Numbered from the stretch's first letter, positions 33,998 through 43,827 are shown. The stretch is 64,000 nucleotides of DNA from Candidatus Proelusimicrobium volucris (GCA_944324665.1 CALUXD010000001.1:372001-436000); one strand, 5' to 3'. Made by a program: numbers and translations. The notes: generated by a model from the sequence alone, not told the origin.

Positions 33998-34354
33998 ATG
34001 AGAATAAAATTTAGCGTCGCGAGACACGCGAGAAAGAAAAAAGTTCTTAACAGAGCAAGCGGATACTACGGTGACAAATCCCGCCGCTTGAGAATGGCCA
34101 CCCAGCAGGTGGACAAGTCCTTGGTACATGCGTACACGGACAGGAAAGACAAAAAAGGCAATTACCGCTCGCTCTGGATTACCAGAATCAACGCCGCGGT
34201 ACGCGAAGAAGGCATGAATTATTCCACCTTCATCAGCGGCCTTAGCAAAGCCAATATTACGCTTAACAGGAAGATGCTTTCGGAAATGGCGATTAAAGAC
34301 CCGACTTCTTTTAAACAGTTGGTCGATATAGCCAAGACCGCCGCAGCGAAATAA
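33998..34354 (+). CDS. rplT: 50S ribosomal protein L20
   Basis: 118 aa, full L20: basic extended N-terminus ([19 protein letters not shown]), [19 protein letters not shown] and a globular C-terminal domain. Needed early in 50S assembly; in many bacteria it also represses this operon. Followed by a strong terminator. Confidence 0.97.
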   Translation: MRIKFSVARHARKKKVLNRASGYYGDKSRRLRMATQQVDKSLVHAYTDRKDKKGNYRSLWITRINAAVREEGMNYSTFISGLSKANITLNRKMLSEMAIKDPTSFKQLVDIAKTAAAK

Positions 34355-34374
34355 TCGGCTTGGTAAAATCTGAG

Positions 34375-34407
34375 CGCCCCCGCCCTTAAAAGCGGGGGCG
34401 TTTTTTT
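34375..34407 (+). terminator. Rho-independent terminator of infC-rpmI-rplT
   Basis: CGCCCCCGC / GCGGGGGCG, 8-nt loop, then seven T. The next 134 bp up to tatD hold nothing recognisable. Confidence 0.95.
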
Positions 34408-34541
34408 ATGGGGGGAAAAAGAGGGGTGTTCTCGGCGGTGTTTTATATTGATGTTTATACGAAAGCCTTAAAGCGGCAAAAGTAAAAGCCGATATTTATT
34501 GTAATACGTGATTGAAATTATATGAGGTTACGGGAAGGCTT

Positions 34542-35342
34542 TTATTTAAGCCTGTACAGCTCTATGGTATTTTGCGTGGTAAGATCGGCCGTTTTGCTTA
34601 GCGTTTCGCCTGTAACTTCCGCGATGGTTTGGGCGATCTCGGGGATATAGGCGGGGGAGTTTCTCTGTCCGCGTTTGCTTTGCGGCGGCAGGTAGGGACA
34701 GTCGGTTTCGAGGTGGATATACTTTAGGCCGACTTTTTTTACTATTTGGCGCAAGTCGTCGTTTTTCTTGTATCCTATAATACCGTTTATTCCTAGTTTA
34801 AAACCCATATCCAGCGCCTTAAAAGCGTCTTGCTCGCGCCCGCTGAAACAATGCATAATACCGCCAGTGTATACTGCGTTTTTTAGTATTGAAAACATAT
34901 CTTCATAGGCGGAGAAATCTTGGGGATCCCTGCTCTTTCTGCAATGCAGTATAACGGGCAGGTTTACTTTTGCCGCCAATTTTAACAAGGCCGCAAAGGC
35001 TTGTTTTTGTACTTCTCTGTCTTTTGGCTGATCGTCGTATTCATTATAGTCCAGGCCGATTTCGCCCAGCGCTTTTACTTCCGGATTGAGAAGATATTGT
35101 TCCAAATCGTTTAAGGATTTTTCGTTAAGAGTAGCGGCGTAGTCGGGGTGTATGCCGCATACGGGGAAGATTATGCCTTTGTACTTGCGGCTTAATTCAA
35201 TGGCGGGCTGCCATTCTTCAATTTCGCAGGCGATTTCGGCAATGCGTTTGACGTCGGCTTTGAGGCACTGTTCAATAACCTCTTGACGGTCTGAGTCAAA
35301 GGCCGGGTCGTTAAGATGCGCGTGCGAATCTATAAATTCCAT
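34542..35342 (-). CDS. tatD: TatD-family metal-dependent DNase
   Basis: 266 aa TIM-barrel hydrolase: FIDSHAHLNDPAF (His pair), ALGEIGLDYNEYD (Glu), VILHCRKSR (His), GIMHCFSGR (His) and HLETDCPYLPPQS (Asp). The family removes nucleotides from DNA 3' ends and acts in repair. No Shine-Dalgarno; an extended -10 element lies 6 nt before the ATG, so a leaderless mRNA is likely. Divergent from hrcA. Confidence 0.93.
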   Translation of the reverse strand: MEFIDSHAHLNDPAFDSDRQEVIEQCLKADVKRIAEIACEIEEWQPAIELSRKYKGIIFPVCGIHPDYAATLNEKSLNDLEQYLLNPEVKALGEIGLDYNEYDDQPKDREVQKQAFAALLKLAAKVNLPVILHCRKSRDPQDFSAYEDMFSILKNAVYTGGIMHCFSGREQDAFKALDMGFKLGINGIIGYKKNDDLRQIVKKVGLKYIHLETDCPYLPPQSKRGQRNSPAYIPEIAQTIAEVTGETLSKTADLTTQNTIELYRLK

Positions 35343-35348
35343 ATATAT

Positions 35349-35354
35349 ATTATA
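35349..35354 (-). promoter_or_regulatory. Extended -10 of tatD, leaderless arrangement
   Basis: Minus strand TGG-TATAAT then ATATAT then ATG. Transcription would start on or next to the A of the start codon. Confidence 0.6.
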
Positions 35355-35485
35355 CCAATTTATAACCGCCGTTTTCTGTTCGGGGCGGTATTTCCTCCGA
35401 CGTGCTTAGGCTTTTATCAGCCTTTGCCGCGGCGATTTTTTGACAATAATTTCGGCCGATTATTTTTAGCAGACTAAAAAGGGGA

Positions 35486-35514
35486 TTGACAATTTTGATT
35501 TTATTAGCTAGAAT
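35486..35514 (+). promoter_or_regulatory. Sigma-70 promoter of the hrcA-grpE-dnaK operon
   Basis: TTGACA (35486-35491), exactly 17 nt, TAGAAT (35509-35514). Directly followed by the CIRCE-like operator, so HrcA bound there would block initiation. Confidence 0.88.
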
Positions 35515-35515
35515 A

Positions 35516-35542
35516 TTAGCAGTCGTGATAAAGGTTTGCTAA
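35516..35542 (+). promoter_or_regulatory. CIRCE operator (HrcA binding site)
   Basis: TTAGCAGTC-N9-GTTTGCTAA against the consensus TTAGCACTC-N9-GAGTGCTAA: 9+9+9 spacing is exact, with one mismatch in the left arm and two in the right; the outer TTAGCA/TGCTAA arms are perfect. It covers the expected transcription start, one base after the -10 box, as in known HrcA-controlled operons. Confidence 0.88.
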
Positions 35543-35568
35543 TAAATAAGCAAGAAGGTCGCCGAGAA

Positions 35569-36675
35569 ATGAGGATACTTAAACCTGAGATAGCCAAAGA
35601 ACGGGAAGAGAAAATATTAAGAATGGTAATCCAAGAATATGTGGAAACCAGGAAACCCGTAGGCTCGGAACTGGTGGCGCAGAAAGGGCTGCCAGGAGTA
35701 TCAAGCGCGACGATAAGAAACACGATGAAAAAGCTGGAAGAGGAAGGCTATTTATATCAGCCGCACGCTTCCGGCGGCAGAATCCCCACCGACAAAGCAT
35801 ACCGCTTTTATGTGGACTATTTGTCCAAAATCCAAAAGATAGCCGTCAAGGAACGGGAAAGGATAGAAAGCGAATATAAACAGAGCCACGCGGAAATCAA
35901 CCGCGTAATGGCGCAGACATGCAAGATGCTGTCGATGTTATCGCATTCGGCGGGCTTTGTGTTCAGGAGCAGCGTAGAGGATTTAAGCGTACAAAGGCTT
36001 GATTTTATACCGCTTGGGCCATATAATATTTTGGCCATATTGGTAACGGAAGAAGGGGTAATAAAACATTGGCCTCTAAGAGTTAACCGCGCGGTATCGC
36101 CTACTTGGCTTATGATGTTCAACCACTTCATAAATGAGCAAATATCGGGTTTGACGCTTAAAGACGCGCACAGGGTGCTGTCCGAAAATATGAGAAGAGG
36201 CAGCGCCGATCAGGAGGGCTTTACGGAGCTGGCCTGCGATATATTAAACGAAATGTCGGCCAATCAGCATAGGGAGGAGCGTCTTTATATAGACGGCATC
36301 AGCCAGCTGGTGGACACTATGACGCAGGAAGAATACAGCCAACTCGGCCAGATGATGCGCATAATGGAAGAGCGTGAAAGATTTGCCGGGCTGCTTAGCG
36401 AAAAGATGCAGCAGCTTGACAGCGAGAACGGCAAAAGGATAGATGTTAGCATCGGTTCGGAGAACGAACTGAGCGAAATGAGGAACCTGAGCATAATATC
36501 TTCGGCGTGCAAGGTTGGGGGAAAGACTATAGGGCTTATAGGAATAGTAGGGCCCAAACATATGGAATATAACAGAATGATGTCGCTGGTAAATTTTATA
36601 GGAGATATGCTTGGCGCGACGATAAAGAATTGGCGGGCCTCATTGGAGTTGAAGGAAAGGAGCGACAATGAATAA
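35569..36675 (+). CDS. hrcA: Heat-inducible transcription repressor HrcA
   Basis: 368 aa. N-terminal winged helix (EKILRMVIQEYVETRKPVGS, SSATIRNTMKKLEEEGYLYQP, ASGGRIPTDKAYRFYVDYL) and the HrcA effector region (GPYNILAILVTEEGVI; near the end GLIGIVGPKHMEYNRMMSLV). Binds the CIRCE site just upstream and so represses its own operon until heat stress. The ATG at 35569 follows an AAGG Shine-Dalgarno and gives the family N-terminus; an in-frame upstream start at 35536 would lie inside CIRCE and is unlikely. Overlaps grpE by 8 bp. Confidence 0.95.
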   Translation: MRILKPEIAKEREEKILRMVIQEYVETRKPVGSELVAQKGLPGVSSATIRNTMKKLEEEGYLYQPHASGGRIPTDKAYRFYVDYLSKIQKIAVKERERIESEYKQSHAEINRVMAQTCKMLSMLSHSAGFVFRSSVEDLSVQRLDFIPLGPYNILAILVTEEGVIKHWPLRVNRAVSPTWLMMFNHFINEQISGLTLKDAHRVLSENMRRGSADQEGFTELACDILNEMSANQHREERLYIDGISQLVDTMTQEEYSQLGQMMRIMEERERFAGLLSEKMQQLDSENGKRIDVSIGSENELSEMRNLSIISSACKVGGKTIGLIGIVGPKHMEYNRMMSLVNFIGDMLGATIKNWRASLELKERSDNE

Positions 36676-37243
36676 GAAGAAACATTCCAAGCCGCAGGGG
36701 GGAGAGGAACTTTTGGAAGAGGAAGGACTTTCGGAAGCGACTCAAGAAGAAGCGGCCGGCGAAGAGGAAAAAACGCAAGAGAGCGACAAAGCCGCTCAGT
36801 ACTTGGAACAGCTGGTAAGATTACAGGCGGACTTTGAGAACTATCGCAAAAGGACGGAGAAGGAGAAGCCGCAGCTTATAAACTACGGCAAGGTAGAAAC
36901 CTTAAAGAAACTTTTGCCGCTTTACGATACGCTTTTAAAGGCTGAAGGCGAAAGCGCTAAGCCGGGGGCGAACGTAGAGCATATAAAACAAGGCCTTAAA
37001 ATGATATTTGATCAATTTGACAAACTTTTTAAGGCGGAGGGCGTAAAGATAATAAGCGCCAAGGGCAAACCATACGACCCTATGACGCAGGAAGTAATAA
37101 CTACGATCGCATGCCCGCCGGAACAGGATGGCATAGTTCTAGAGGAACTGGCCGCGGGGGTGGAAATAGACGGGAAGACTGTCCGGCCGGCGCAGGTGAT
37201 AGTGGGCAAAAGCAGTGAAGAAACGAAAGAAAGTGAAAAATAA
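36668..37243 (+). CDS. grpE: Nucleotide exchange factor GrpE
   Basis: 191 aa. Acidic, disordered N-terminus (Glu-rich to about residue 38), long dimerising helix (QYLEQLVRLQADFENYRKRT) and a beta domain that opens DnaK (GVKIISAKGKPYDPMTQEVI, ...GKTVRPAQVIVGK). Releases ADP from DnaK in the chaperone cycle. Overlaps hrcA, 25 bp before dnaK. Confidence 0.96.
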   Translation: MNKKKHSKPQGGEELLEEEGLSEATQEEAAGEEEKTQESDKAAQYLEQLVRLQADFENYRKRTEKEKPQLINYGKVETLKKLLPLYDTLLKAEGESAKPGANVEHIKQGLKMIFDQFDKLFKAEGVKIISAKGKPYDPMTQEVITTIACPPEQDGIVLEELAAGVEIDGKTVRPAQVIVGKSSEETKESEK

Positions 37244-37268
37244 AGGAATTTATTAAGGAGAGAAGAAT

Positions 37269-39140
37269 ATGTCTAAAATAATAGGTATTGATTTAGGAAC
37301 GTCCAACACGGCGGCGGCCGTGATGGAAGGGGGAAGAGCGACGATAATCCCTTCTGCGGAAGGCAGCTCTATCGGCGGTAAAGCCTTCCCTTCTTATGTG
37401 GCTTTTACCAAAGACGGACAGCGCTTGGTAGGTGAGCCCGCAAGAAGACAGGCGGTATCCAACCCGGAAGGCACGGCCACGGCTTTTAAGAGGAAGATGG
37501 GCGAGAGCTTCAAATATGATTTAAGGGGTAATGAGTTTACGCCTCAGCAGCTTTCGGCTTTCGTTTTGCAGAAAGTTAAGAAAGACGCGGAAGCGTTTTT
37601 GGGTCAGCCTGTGGAGAAAGCCGTAATCACCGTGCCGGCCTACTTTAACGACAACCAACGCCAAGCAACGAAAGACGCGGGCAAAATCGCGGGTTTGGAA
37701 GTGGTAAGGCTTTTAAACGAACCTACGGCCGCGGCTTTGGCTTACGGTATCGATAAGACGGGCAAAGAACAGAAGATATTGGTCTTTGACTTAGGCGGCG
37801 GTACTTTGGATGTCACCATTATGGAAATGGGCAAGGAAGGTACGTTTGACGTCTTGGCCACTTCCGGCGATACGAAACTCGGCGGTACCGATATGGATAA
37901 TGCCATAATCGATTGGATAGTTGACGAGTTTAAGAAAACTTCCGGCATCGACCTTAAAAACGACAAGCAGGCGATGATGCGTCTTAAAGACGCGGCGGAA
38001 AAAGCGAAGATCGAGCTTTCCACCACCATGGAAACGGACATCAACCTGCCGTTTATCACCTCTGACAGTACGGGTGCGAAACACCTTGAACTTAAACTTT
38101 CCAGAGCAAAACTTGAGAGCTTGGTAAGCCCGATAGTTGAACGCTGCGGGGCCTCTATCGACAGAGCGGTAAGCGATTCGAAACTTTCGATGAGCAATAT
38201 CGATAAGATTATTATGGTAGGCGGTCCTACCCGCATGCCGATAGTACAGGAATATGTGGAAAAACACGTCGGCAAGAAAATAGAACGCGGTATCGACCCT
38301 ATGGAATGCGTCGCGGACGGCGCGGCGATACAGGCGGGTGTACTTACCGGTGATGTAAAAGACATCTTGTTATTGGACGTAACCCCTCTGTCTTTGGGTC
38401 TTGAAACCTTGGGCGGAGTATTTACGAAACTTATCGACAGGAACACCACCATACCGGTACGCAAGACGCAGGTATTCTCCACCGCGGCCGACAATCAGCC
38501 TGCCGTAACGGTAAACGTCTTGCAGGGCGAGCGCCCTATGGCAAAGGACAATGTGCCTTTGGGCAAATTTGACCTTGACGGTATTCCGCCCGCTCCCAGA
38601 GGGGTGCCTCAGATAGAGGTAACCTTCGATATAGACGCGAACGGTATATTGAAGGTATCAGCCAAGGACTTGGGCACGAACAAGGAGCAGCATATAACGA
38701 TTACGGCTCCCAACAAACTCAGTGAGGCCGAGGTTGAAAACTTCGTCAAACAAGCGGAGAAATTCGCCGAGGAAGACAAAAAGACGAAGGAAAGAATAGA
38801 AGCCAAGAACGAAGCCGACAGCGTACTTTACCAGACCGAGAAAGCCTTAAAAGAGCACGGCGATAAAGTACCGCAGGACGAACGTCTTAAAATAGACCAG
38901 GCTTTAAGCGAACTTAGGGAAGCCATCAAGTCCGAAGACACTGACAGAATCAAAAAAGCCAAGGACGAGGCTTTGGCGGCCAGCCAGAAACTGGGCGAGA
39001 TAATCTATAAAGAAGCCCAAGCCAAAGCGCAGGCTGCACAAGGCGCGGCTGGTGCAAGCCAGGCGGGCACGCAGGAAGCGGCGCAGGGCGAGGCCAAGAA
39101 AGACGACGTCGTAGAAGCGGAAGTCGTAGACGGCAAATAA
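37269..39140 (+). CDS. dnaK: Chaperone DnaK (Hsp70)
   Basis: 623 aa. ATPase domain from [19 protein letters not shown], with [21 protein letters not shown] (split: phosphate loop region), [17 protein letters not shown] and [11 protein letters not shown]; substrate domain with [14 protein letters not shown]; helical lid; and a Gln/Ala-rich tail ending EAEVVDGK. The nucleotide domain lacks the ~24-residue loop insertion? Not decidable by eye. AAGGAG Shine-Dalgarno. Followed by a strong terminator that separates it from dnaJ. Confidence 0.97.
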   Translation: MSKIIGIDLGTSNTAAAVMEGGRATIIPSAEGSSIGGKAFPSYVAFTKDGQRLVGEPARRQAVSNPEGTATAFKRKMGESFKYDLRGNEFTPQQLSAFVLQKVKKDAEAFLGQPVEKAVITVPAYFNDNQRQATKDAGKIAGLEVVRLLNEPTAAALAYGIDKTGKEQKILVFDLGGGTLDVTIMEMGKEGTFDVLATSGDTKLGGTDMDNAIIDWIVDEFKKTSGIDLKNDKQAMMRLKDAAEKAKIELSTTMETDINLPFITSDSTGAKHLELKLSRAKLESLVSPIVERCGASIDRAVSDSKLSMSNIDKIIMVGGPTRMPIVQEYVEKHVGKKIERGIDPMECVADGAAIQAGVLTGDVKDILLLDVTPLSLGLETLGGVFTKLIDRNTTIPVRKTQVFSTAADNQPAVTVNVLQGERPMAKDNVPLGKFDLDGIPPAPRGVPQIEVTFDIDANGILKVSAKDLGTNKEQHITITAPNKLSEAEVENFVKQAEKFAEEDKKTKERIEAKNEADSVLYQTEKALKEHGDKVPQDERLKIDQALSELREAIKSEDTDRIKKAKDEALAASQKLGEIIYKEAQAKAQAAQGAAGASQAGTQEAAQGEAKKDDVVEAEVVDGK

Positions 39141-39154
39141 GGATTGTTTAACGA

Positions 39155-39187
39155 ACAAGGGCGGGTAACTCCGCCCTTGTTTTTTTG
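39155..39187 (+). terminator. Rho-independent terminator after dnaK
   Basis: ACAAGGGCGG / CCGCCCTTGT, 6-nt loop, seven T. Ends the hrcA-grpE-dnaK transcript before dnaJ. Confidence 0.94.
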
Positions 39188-39276
39188 TGGAAACGGTAAA
39201 ATTAAAAGGCTTGGTGCAAGGGCGGCAAAGCTTCAAGTTTGATAAAATTTATATAGAGCCGCGAAGTTCAAAAAAA

Positions 39277-39282
39277 TATAAT
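39277..39282 (+). promoter_or_regulatory. Putative -10 box of dnaJ
   Basis: TATAAT in the 207-bp dnaK-dnaJ gap, 65 nt before dnaJ; no good -35. A GCTCC-ATAGA-GGAGC hairpin (39298-39312) lies in the presumed leader. No second CIRCE is seen here. Confidence 0.4.
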
Positions 39283-39347
39283 GAACGGCAAAATAATGCT
39301 CCATAGAGGAGCGCTAATAGCGGAAAACTAAACGGGAATTTTTGGAA

Positions 39348-40463
39348 ATGGCAAAGCAAGAAGACTATTATTCGGTACTCGGCGTAAACAGAAACGCCGA
39401 CCAAAACGAACTTAAAAGCGCTTACAGGAAGATGGCGATGAAATACCACCCCGACAGGAATCCGGGTAATCCTGAAGCGGAAGAAAAATTTAAAACGATA
39501 AATGAAGCCTTTGAGGTACTTTCCGATCCGCAGAAAAGGCAAATATACGATAATTACGGCGCCGAGGGTTTAAACGGAGCCGGCGCGGGCGGATTTCACG
39601 GGGGATTTGGCGGATTTGAAGATATTTTCAGCTCGGTATTCGGCGATATGTTCGGCGGCAGTTTCGGGGGGGCGTCGACCGGCGGCAGGCGCAGAGCCCA
39701 GCGCGGCGGCGATTTGAAAGAAGAAGTCGAAGTTACCCTGGAAGAGGCTTACGACGGCATAGAAAAGGAGGTATCTTATACCCGCGTTGACACTTGCTCC
39801 ACATGCCACGGTACGGGGGCGCAGGAAGGCAGCGGCCGCAAGACTTGCCCCACTTGCCGCGGCAGCGGCGTGGTGCAGTTCAGCCAAGGGTTTTTCTCCA
39901 TGAGGCAATCCTGCCCCGATTGCGGCGGGCAAGGCAGCATTGTTGAAAAGCCTTGCCGCGATTGTAAAGGTACGGGGCGCCAGCGCAGCAAAGCCAAGTT
40001 TACCGTAAAGATACCGGCGGGCGTAAAAGAAGGCGTAGTTTTAAGAGTGCCCAACGGCGGTGATATTGGCACCAATGACGGCGGCTATGGTGATTTGTAT
40101 ATACAGACACACGTAAAAAAACATAAAATCTTTCAGCGCGACGGTGACGATTTGGTGTTGGAAATACCGCTCTCTTATCCGCAGGCGGCTTTAGGCGCGG
40201 CGATTAAAATCCAAAACATTAAGAAGGAAGAAATACAAGTCGTCATACCGCAAGGCTCCCAACACGGGCGCGTGGTTACGGTTGACGGGGAAGGTATGCC
40301 GGTGCTTGGCAAAGCGGGCAAGAAGGGCAATTTGCGGGTTGTAGTAAATCTTGAAGTGCCCAAGAAGCTGACGCCAAGGCAAAAGAAACTTATAGAGGAA
40401 CTCGGGCAAGCCTTTGAGGAAGAGGGCCAAAAGAAAAGCTTGTTTGAAAAGATTTTCGGCTGA
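39348..40463 (+). CDS. dnaJ: Chaperone DnaJ (Hsp40)
   Basis: 371 aa. J domain with HPD ([16 protein letters not shown], near 35), Gly/Phe linker ([16 protein letters not shown]), four zinc repeats ([32 protein letters not shown]) and the substrate-binding C-terminal domains. Stimulates DnaK ATPase. ATG at 39348 gives the canonical [13 protein letters not shown] start; an in-frame TTG two codons upstream is less likely. Has its own terminator. Confidence 0.97.
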   Translation: MAKQEDYYSVLGVNRNADQNELKSAYRKMAMKYHPDRNPGNPEAEEKFKTINEAFEVLSDPQKRQIYDNYGAEGLNGAGAGGFHGGFGGFEDIFSSVFGDMFGGSFGGASTGGRRRAQRGGDLKEEVEVTLEEAYDGIEKEVSYTRVDTCSTCHGTGAQEGSGRKTCPTCRGSGVVQFSQGFFSMRQSCPDCGGQGSIVEKPCRDCKGTGRQRSKAKFTVKIPAGVKEGVVLRVPNGGDIGTNDGGYGDLYIQTHVKKHKIFQRDGDDLVLEIPLSYPQAALGAAIKIQNIKKEEIQVVIPQGSQHGRVVTVDGEGMPVLGKAGKKGNLRVVVNLEVPKKLTPRQKKLIEELGQAFEEEGQKKSLFEKIFG

Positions 40464-40505
40464 TTCTCCGCTTAAAAACCTAGAAATATAATTTAAATTG
40501 ACACA

Positions 40506-40537
40506 AAAAAACGCGAGGCATACGCTCCGCGTTTTTT
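40506..40537. terminator. Bidirectional terminator between dnaJ and mtaB
   Basis: AAAAAACGCG / CGCGTTTTTT with a partly paired 12-nt loop. Serves the convergent dnaJ (plus) and mtaB operon (minus). Confidence 0.88.
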
Positions 40538-40556
40538 GTTTTGTATTATTAAAATT

Positions 40557-41786
40557 TTATACTTCTTGCGCGAAGCATATTCCGTCCTGCGCTTTCGTTA
40601 TTTTGACTTTGCGCAAAGCGGGTTGTAAAGAAGCCCCTTTAATAAGCGCTCTTTGGAAATTGGGCAAGACACCGCTTACGGAGTTGTTTGCTTTTATAAA
40701 AGTTTCAGCCAGAAATTCCGCCTCTTTGTCTATAAGGCTTTGAGCGGCTTTTTGTCTAAGCTGTTTGTCTTTTTGATGCAGAATTTCGGAACGGCGTTTT
40801 ATTTCTTCCGGCGGGAGTTGCTTTAGCGCCGCGGCCTTTGTTCCTGCGCGCGGCGAATAGCTGAACACGTGCAAACCCGCAAAGCCGACTTCCTCCAAGA
40901 AAGACAAAGAGCTATTGAAGTCCGCCTCCGTTTCGGTGGGATAGCCGGCTATAATATCGCAATACAAAAATATATTTTTAAAGTAACTTCTGATATATTT
41001 TACGCGTTCAAGATATTCTTTTATGTCGTAATGTCGGCCCATATGTTTTAGGACGGCGTCGCTTCCGCTTTGAAGAGGCAGATGCAGATAATCGCAGAAT
41101 TTTTCCCCGCCGGAGGCAGCCGTTTGGATAAGTTTGTCGGTTACGGTGTTTATCTCTATGGAGGAGAATCTTATTCTAAAATCGCCTTCTATTTTAAAAA
41201 CCTCGCCCAGCAAATCGGCCAAGTCCGCCCCGCTTTGCGGGCAGCGGTAATTGCCGATATTTATGCCTGTTAGCACTATCTCTTTATACCCGTTTTTTAT
41301 CAGATTTTGTATTTCCGCCAAGGCAATTTGCTTGGGTTTGGAAGTTTTCAAAGGGCGGGTATAAGGAACTATGCAGTAGGAGCAGAAATTGTCGCATCCG
41401 TCTTGTATTTTGACGAATGCTCTTGTTTTGCCCTCATGGTGTTTTACCGTCCAGTCCAAATCTTCTCCGAAAAGAGTTTTGCCCAAATCAGGCTTAAAAA
41501 TTATTTGGGCCTGCGGGAATGACTCTTTTATTTTTGCGGAGGAAGCCATCGCGTAACATCCGGTAACAACAAGCCTGCAATAGGGATTATCTCGCATAAT
41601 TTGGCGTATTAGTTTATTGGCGTCCCTGTCGGCTTTAGCGGTTACGGAGCAAGTGTTTATCAAGCACAGCTCTGCGTCTTTGGGGGCCTGCACAATGACG
41701 GCCCCGCCGTCTTTAAATTTCTCCAGCAGGGCTTCGCTTTCCACCTGGTTTACCCTGCAGCCGAAGGTTTTAATAAACACTTTCAT
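40557..41786 (-). CDS. mtaB: tRNA t6A37 methylthiotransferase MtaB
   Basis: 409 aa radical SAM enzyme that turns t6A37 of tRNA into ms2t6A. N-terminal cluster domain (KTFGCRVNQVESEAL, INTCSVTAKADRDANK, GCYAM) and radical SAM motif CDNFCSYCIVPYTR. KTFGCRVNQ is the MtaB/YqeV spelling, unlike MiaB. The C-terminal TRAM domain is very short or absent. Overlaps rsmE by 4 bp; last gene of its operon. Confidence 0.92.
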   Translation of the reverse strand: MKVFIKTFGCRVNQVESEALLEKFKDGGAVIVQAPKDAELCLINTCSVTAKADRDANKLIRQIMRDNPYCRLVVTGCYAMASSAKIKESFPQAQIIFKPDLGKTLFGEDLDWTVKHHEGKTRAFVKIQDGCDNFCSYCIVPYTRPLKTSKPKQIALAEIQNLIKNGYKEIVLTGINIGNYRCPQSGADLADLLGEVFKIEGDFRIRFSSIEINTVTDKLIQTAASGGEKFCDYLHLPLQSGSDAVLKHMGRHYDIKEYLERVKYIRSYFKNIFLYCDIIAGYPTETEADFNSSLSFLEEVGFAGLHVFSYSPRAGTKAAALKQLPPEEIKRRSEILHQKDKQLRQKAAQSLIDKEAEFLAETFIKANNSVSGVLPNFQRALIKGASLQPALRKVKITKAQDGICFAQEV

Positions 41787-42478
41787 TGCAGGGCCGCCCA
41801 GCAGGCTGCGGCCGCGGCCGTTTCTGCGCGTAAAATATTTTGCCCCAAAGTTACGGGCATAACGCCTTTTTGTTTGGCGAAAGCTATTTCCGCTTTATCG
41901 TATCCGCCTTCCGGCCCGATAAAAATGGAAAGATCCTTTGTTTTTATCGTTTGGATATAATCAATTATAGAGGTTTTATTTTCATCTTCGTAGCAGATTA
42001 TGGCCGGGGTAGAGAGCTTGGTTATGGCTTCTTCAAAGGGGAGAGGTTTTTCTATAAGCGGTACGGAAGGATTTTCGCACTGTTTGCATGCGGCCAAGGC
42101 GAGCTGATGCCAACGGGAATATTTCGTTTCCCATTTTTTAAGCAGGTCCTTTTCCGAGAATTTCGACAATACCGCCGCAAAGCGCGAAACGCCTACTTGC
42201 GTACATTTGTCTATGATATCTTCCGCGGCGGCGCGCGCTACGGCGCTAAAGTAAAGGGTAATATTGCGCTTAAGCGTAGGCGCGGGCAGAGGTTTTAATA
42301 TTTCGCCGCAGGCGGATTTATCTGACAGAGCCGTAAGCCTTGCCAGGAATTTTGAACCTTTCCCGTCAAAGATTTTTATTTCCGCACCGATATGCAGGCG
42401 CGCCACTTTGAGGTGATGCGCCTCCTCTTTATCCATAGTAAAACGTTCTTTAGATATATCTGCTAAATATTGGGGCAT
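41783..42478 (-). CDS. rsmE: 16S rRNA m3U1498 methyltransferase RsmE
   Basis: About 231 aa, SPOUT-fold methyltransferase acting on 16S rRNA. N-terminal PUA-like part (EEAHHLKVARLHIGAEIKIF) and the knotted SAM site (IFIGPEGGYDKAEIAFA, VTLGQNILRAETAAAAA). The ATG at 42478 (MPQYLADI) is 5 nt after the stop of the upstream TPR gene; an in-frame TTG at 42505 inside that gene is rejected. Confidence 0.93.
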   Translation of the reverse strand: MPQYLADISKERFTMDKEEAHHLKVARLHIGAEIKIFDGKGSKFLARLTALSDKSACGEILKPLPAPTLKRNITLYFSAVARAAAEDIIDKCTQVGVSRFAAVLSKFSEKDLLKKWETKYSRWHQLALAACKQCENPSVPLIEKPLPFEEAITKLSTPAIICYEDENKTSIIDYIQTIKTKDLSIFIGPEGGYDKAEIAFAKQKGVMPVTLGQNILRAETAAAAACWAALQ

Positions 42479-42483
42479 ATCGC

Positions 42484-43827
42484 TTAATCCGGCATACCGT
42501 CCCAATTAAGGGTGCCGTCTTTTTTGCATAATTTTGCGGGCAAGCCGTTGCCAAGCCCGAAGGAATTGCCGTATACAGGCGCTTCGCTGTTGGCTATGCG
42601 TCGTTCTTGACGATATTGCTGAACGTAAAGATAGGGATAGCTTATTGGTTCCAAAGCGTCCGGATGCGCGAATACAAAATATCTTTTATTGCCGCGGCCA
42701 ATATCTACGTATCTTACTTTAAGCTGGTTGCGCAAAGTATTTTCGGAACATTGAGTTCTGGTCATTAAAGCGGCGTATTCGGTATTAGTTATTTCCATAT
42801 AATTTTGGGATATTAAATTGCGCACCTGCATCTCTATTTCCTTTTGGGTGGCGGGCAATTTTTCGCCGGGGCGGTAATAAGATTTCTCGCCGCGCAACAT
42901 TTTGGTAAACGCTGTCAGGCCTTCATCGGTAAGATTGCCCATATCGTTGAAAATCGGTTTCCTGTTTTCGTCCCTAAGGGTAAACAGATCCGCTACGCTA
43001 ACGCCTTTATTGATTAAAAATTGCTTGGCGTCTGAAGAGAGCTTTCTCAACAGATCATTATATCCCGTAATGGTAAGCATTTTGCGAACATATACTTTAT
43101 TGCTGTCGCGCTCCACGATAAGGCCGTTGGGTATTTTGCCGCCGTATTTCTGCGAAAGATATTCTATACCGTTGCTCTTTTCGGCGGTTATCATTTTTGA
43201 GAGAGTTTGCATATCCTCGCGCGAAAATTCCTGCGCGGCTGGGTCAATTATATTGCGCTCTTTCATCGTTCTTAGCAGTTCCTCTTTTGTTAGGATATCG
43301 GGTTCAAGCGCGATGAGCCTTTCCCTTGAAACGATATTAGTAAAATCCACCGCCAACGCTTTTTTGTAATATTCCACCGCTTTATTTATGTCGCCCGTTT
43401 TTTCCTCGCAAATACCCGCGCCGACAAGAGCATTAATGTTTGCCGGTTCGTATTTGAGGGCTGTTTTATAATATTTTTCGGCCTCTTTAAGATTGGCTTT
43501 CCTCATATAAATATCGCCCAATCTTGAATAAATATAGGCTTTATAAGGGGATTTGGCGTTCAAATAACTTAAGGCCTTTATAAAATTCTTTTCGGCATTG
43601 TTGAATTTGCCCAAAATCATTTCCACGCCGGCAAGGCTTATTAGGGCGTCGGCGTTCTTGGGATTTGTTTTAAGGCAGCCGTTTAGAGTCTTTTCCGCCA
43701 GAGAGTATTCCTTTTCGTTAAAATACTCCTTGCTTTTTGAAAGGCATGCGTCGATATTCGTTTTTGCTTTGGCCGCAGCCGGCATAAGCGCGAAAGCTAA
43801 AATAAACAGGGCGGGAAGTAACTTCAT
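42484..43827 (-). CDS. Secreted TPR-repeat protein, function unknown
   Basis: About 447 aa with signal peptide (LLPALFILAFALMPAAAKA). At least four TPRs between residues about 30 and 175 (EYSLAEKTLNGCLKTNPKNA, GKFNNAEKNFIKAL, NLKEAEKYYKTALKYEPANI, DINKAVEYYKKALAVD). The C-terminal 250 residues have no recognised domain and carry two Cys. Start chosen at 43827: it makes an ATGA overlap with the upstream synthase and has GGAG 9 nt before it. Lies between a terpene synthase gene and RNA-modification genes, which says little about its role. Confidence 0.82.
   Translation of the reverse strand: MKLLPALFILAFALMPAAAKAKTNIDACLSKSKEYFNEKEYSLAEKTLNGCLKTNPKNADALISLAGVEMILGKFNNAEKNFIKALSYLNAKSPYKAYIYSRLGDIYMRKANLKEAEKYYKTALKYEPANINALVGAGICEEKTGDINKAVEYYKKALAVDFTNIVSRERLIALEPDILTKEELLRTMKERNIIDPAAQEFSREDMQTLSKMITAEKSNGIEYLSQKYGGKIPNGLIVERDSNKVYVRKMLTITGYNDLLRKLSSDAKQFLINKGVSVADLFTLRDENRKPIFNDMGNLTDEGLTAFTKMLRGEKSYYRPGEKLPATQKEIEMQVRNLISQNYMEITNTEYAALMTRTQCSENTLRNQLKVRYVDIGRGNKRYFVFAHPDALEPISYPYLYVQQYRQERRIANSEAPVYGNSFGLGNGLPAKLCKKDGTLNWDGMPD

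Noticed and set aside
34408-34541. tRNA or other RNA gene in the rplT-tatD gap
   Set aside because: No cloverleaf, T-loop GTTCRA or terminator-bounded transcript could be seen.
37742-38494. 250-codon open frame on minus, opposite dnaK
   Set aside because: Antisense open frames are a well-known artefact of dnaK codon bias. The plus-strand DnaK is certain, and this frame has no start signals or recognisable protein.
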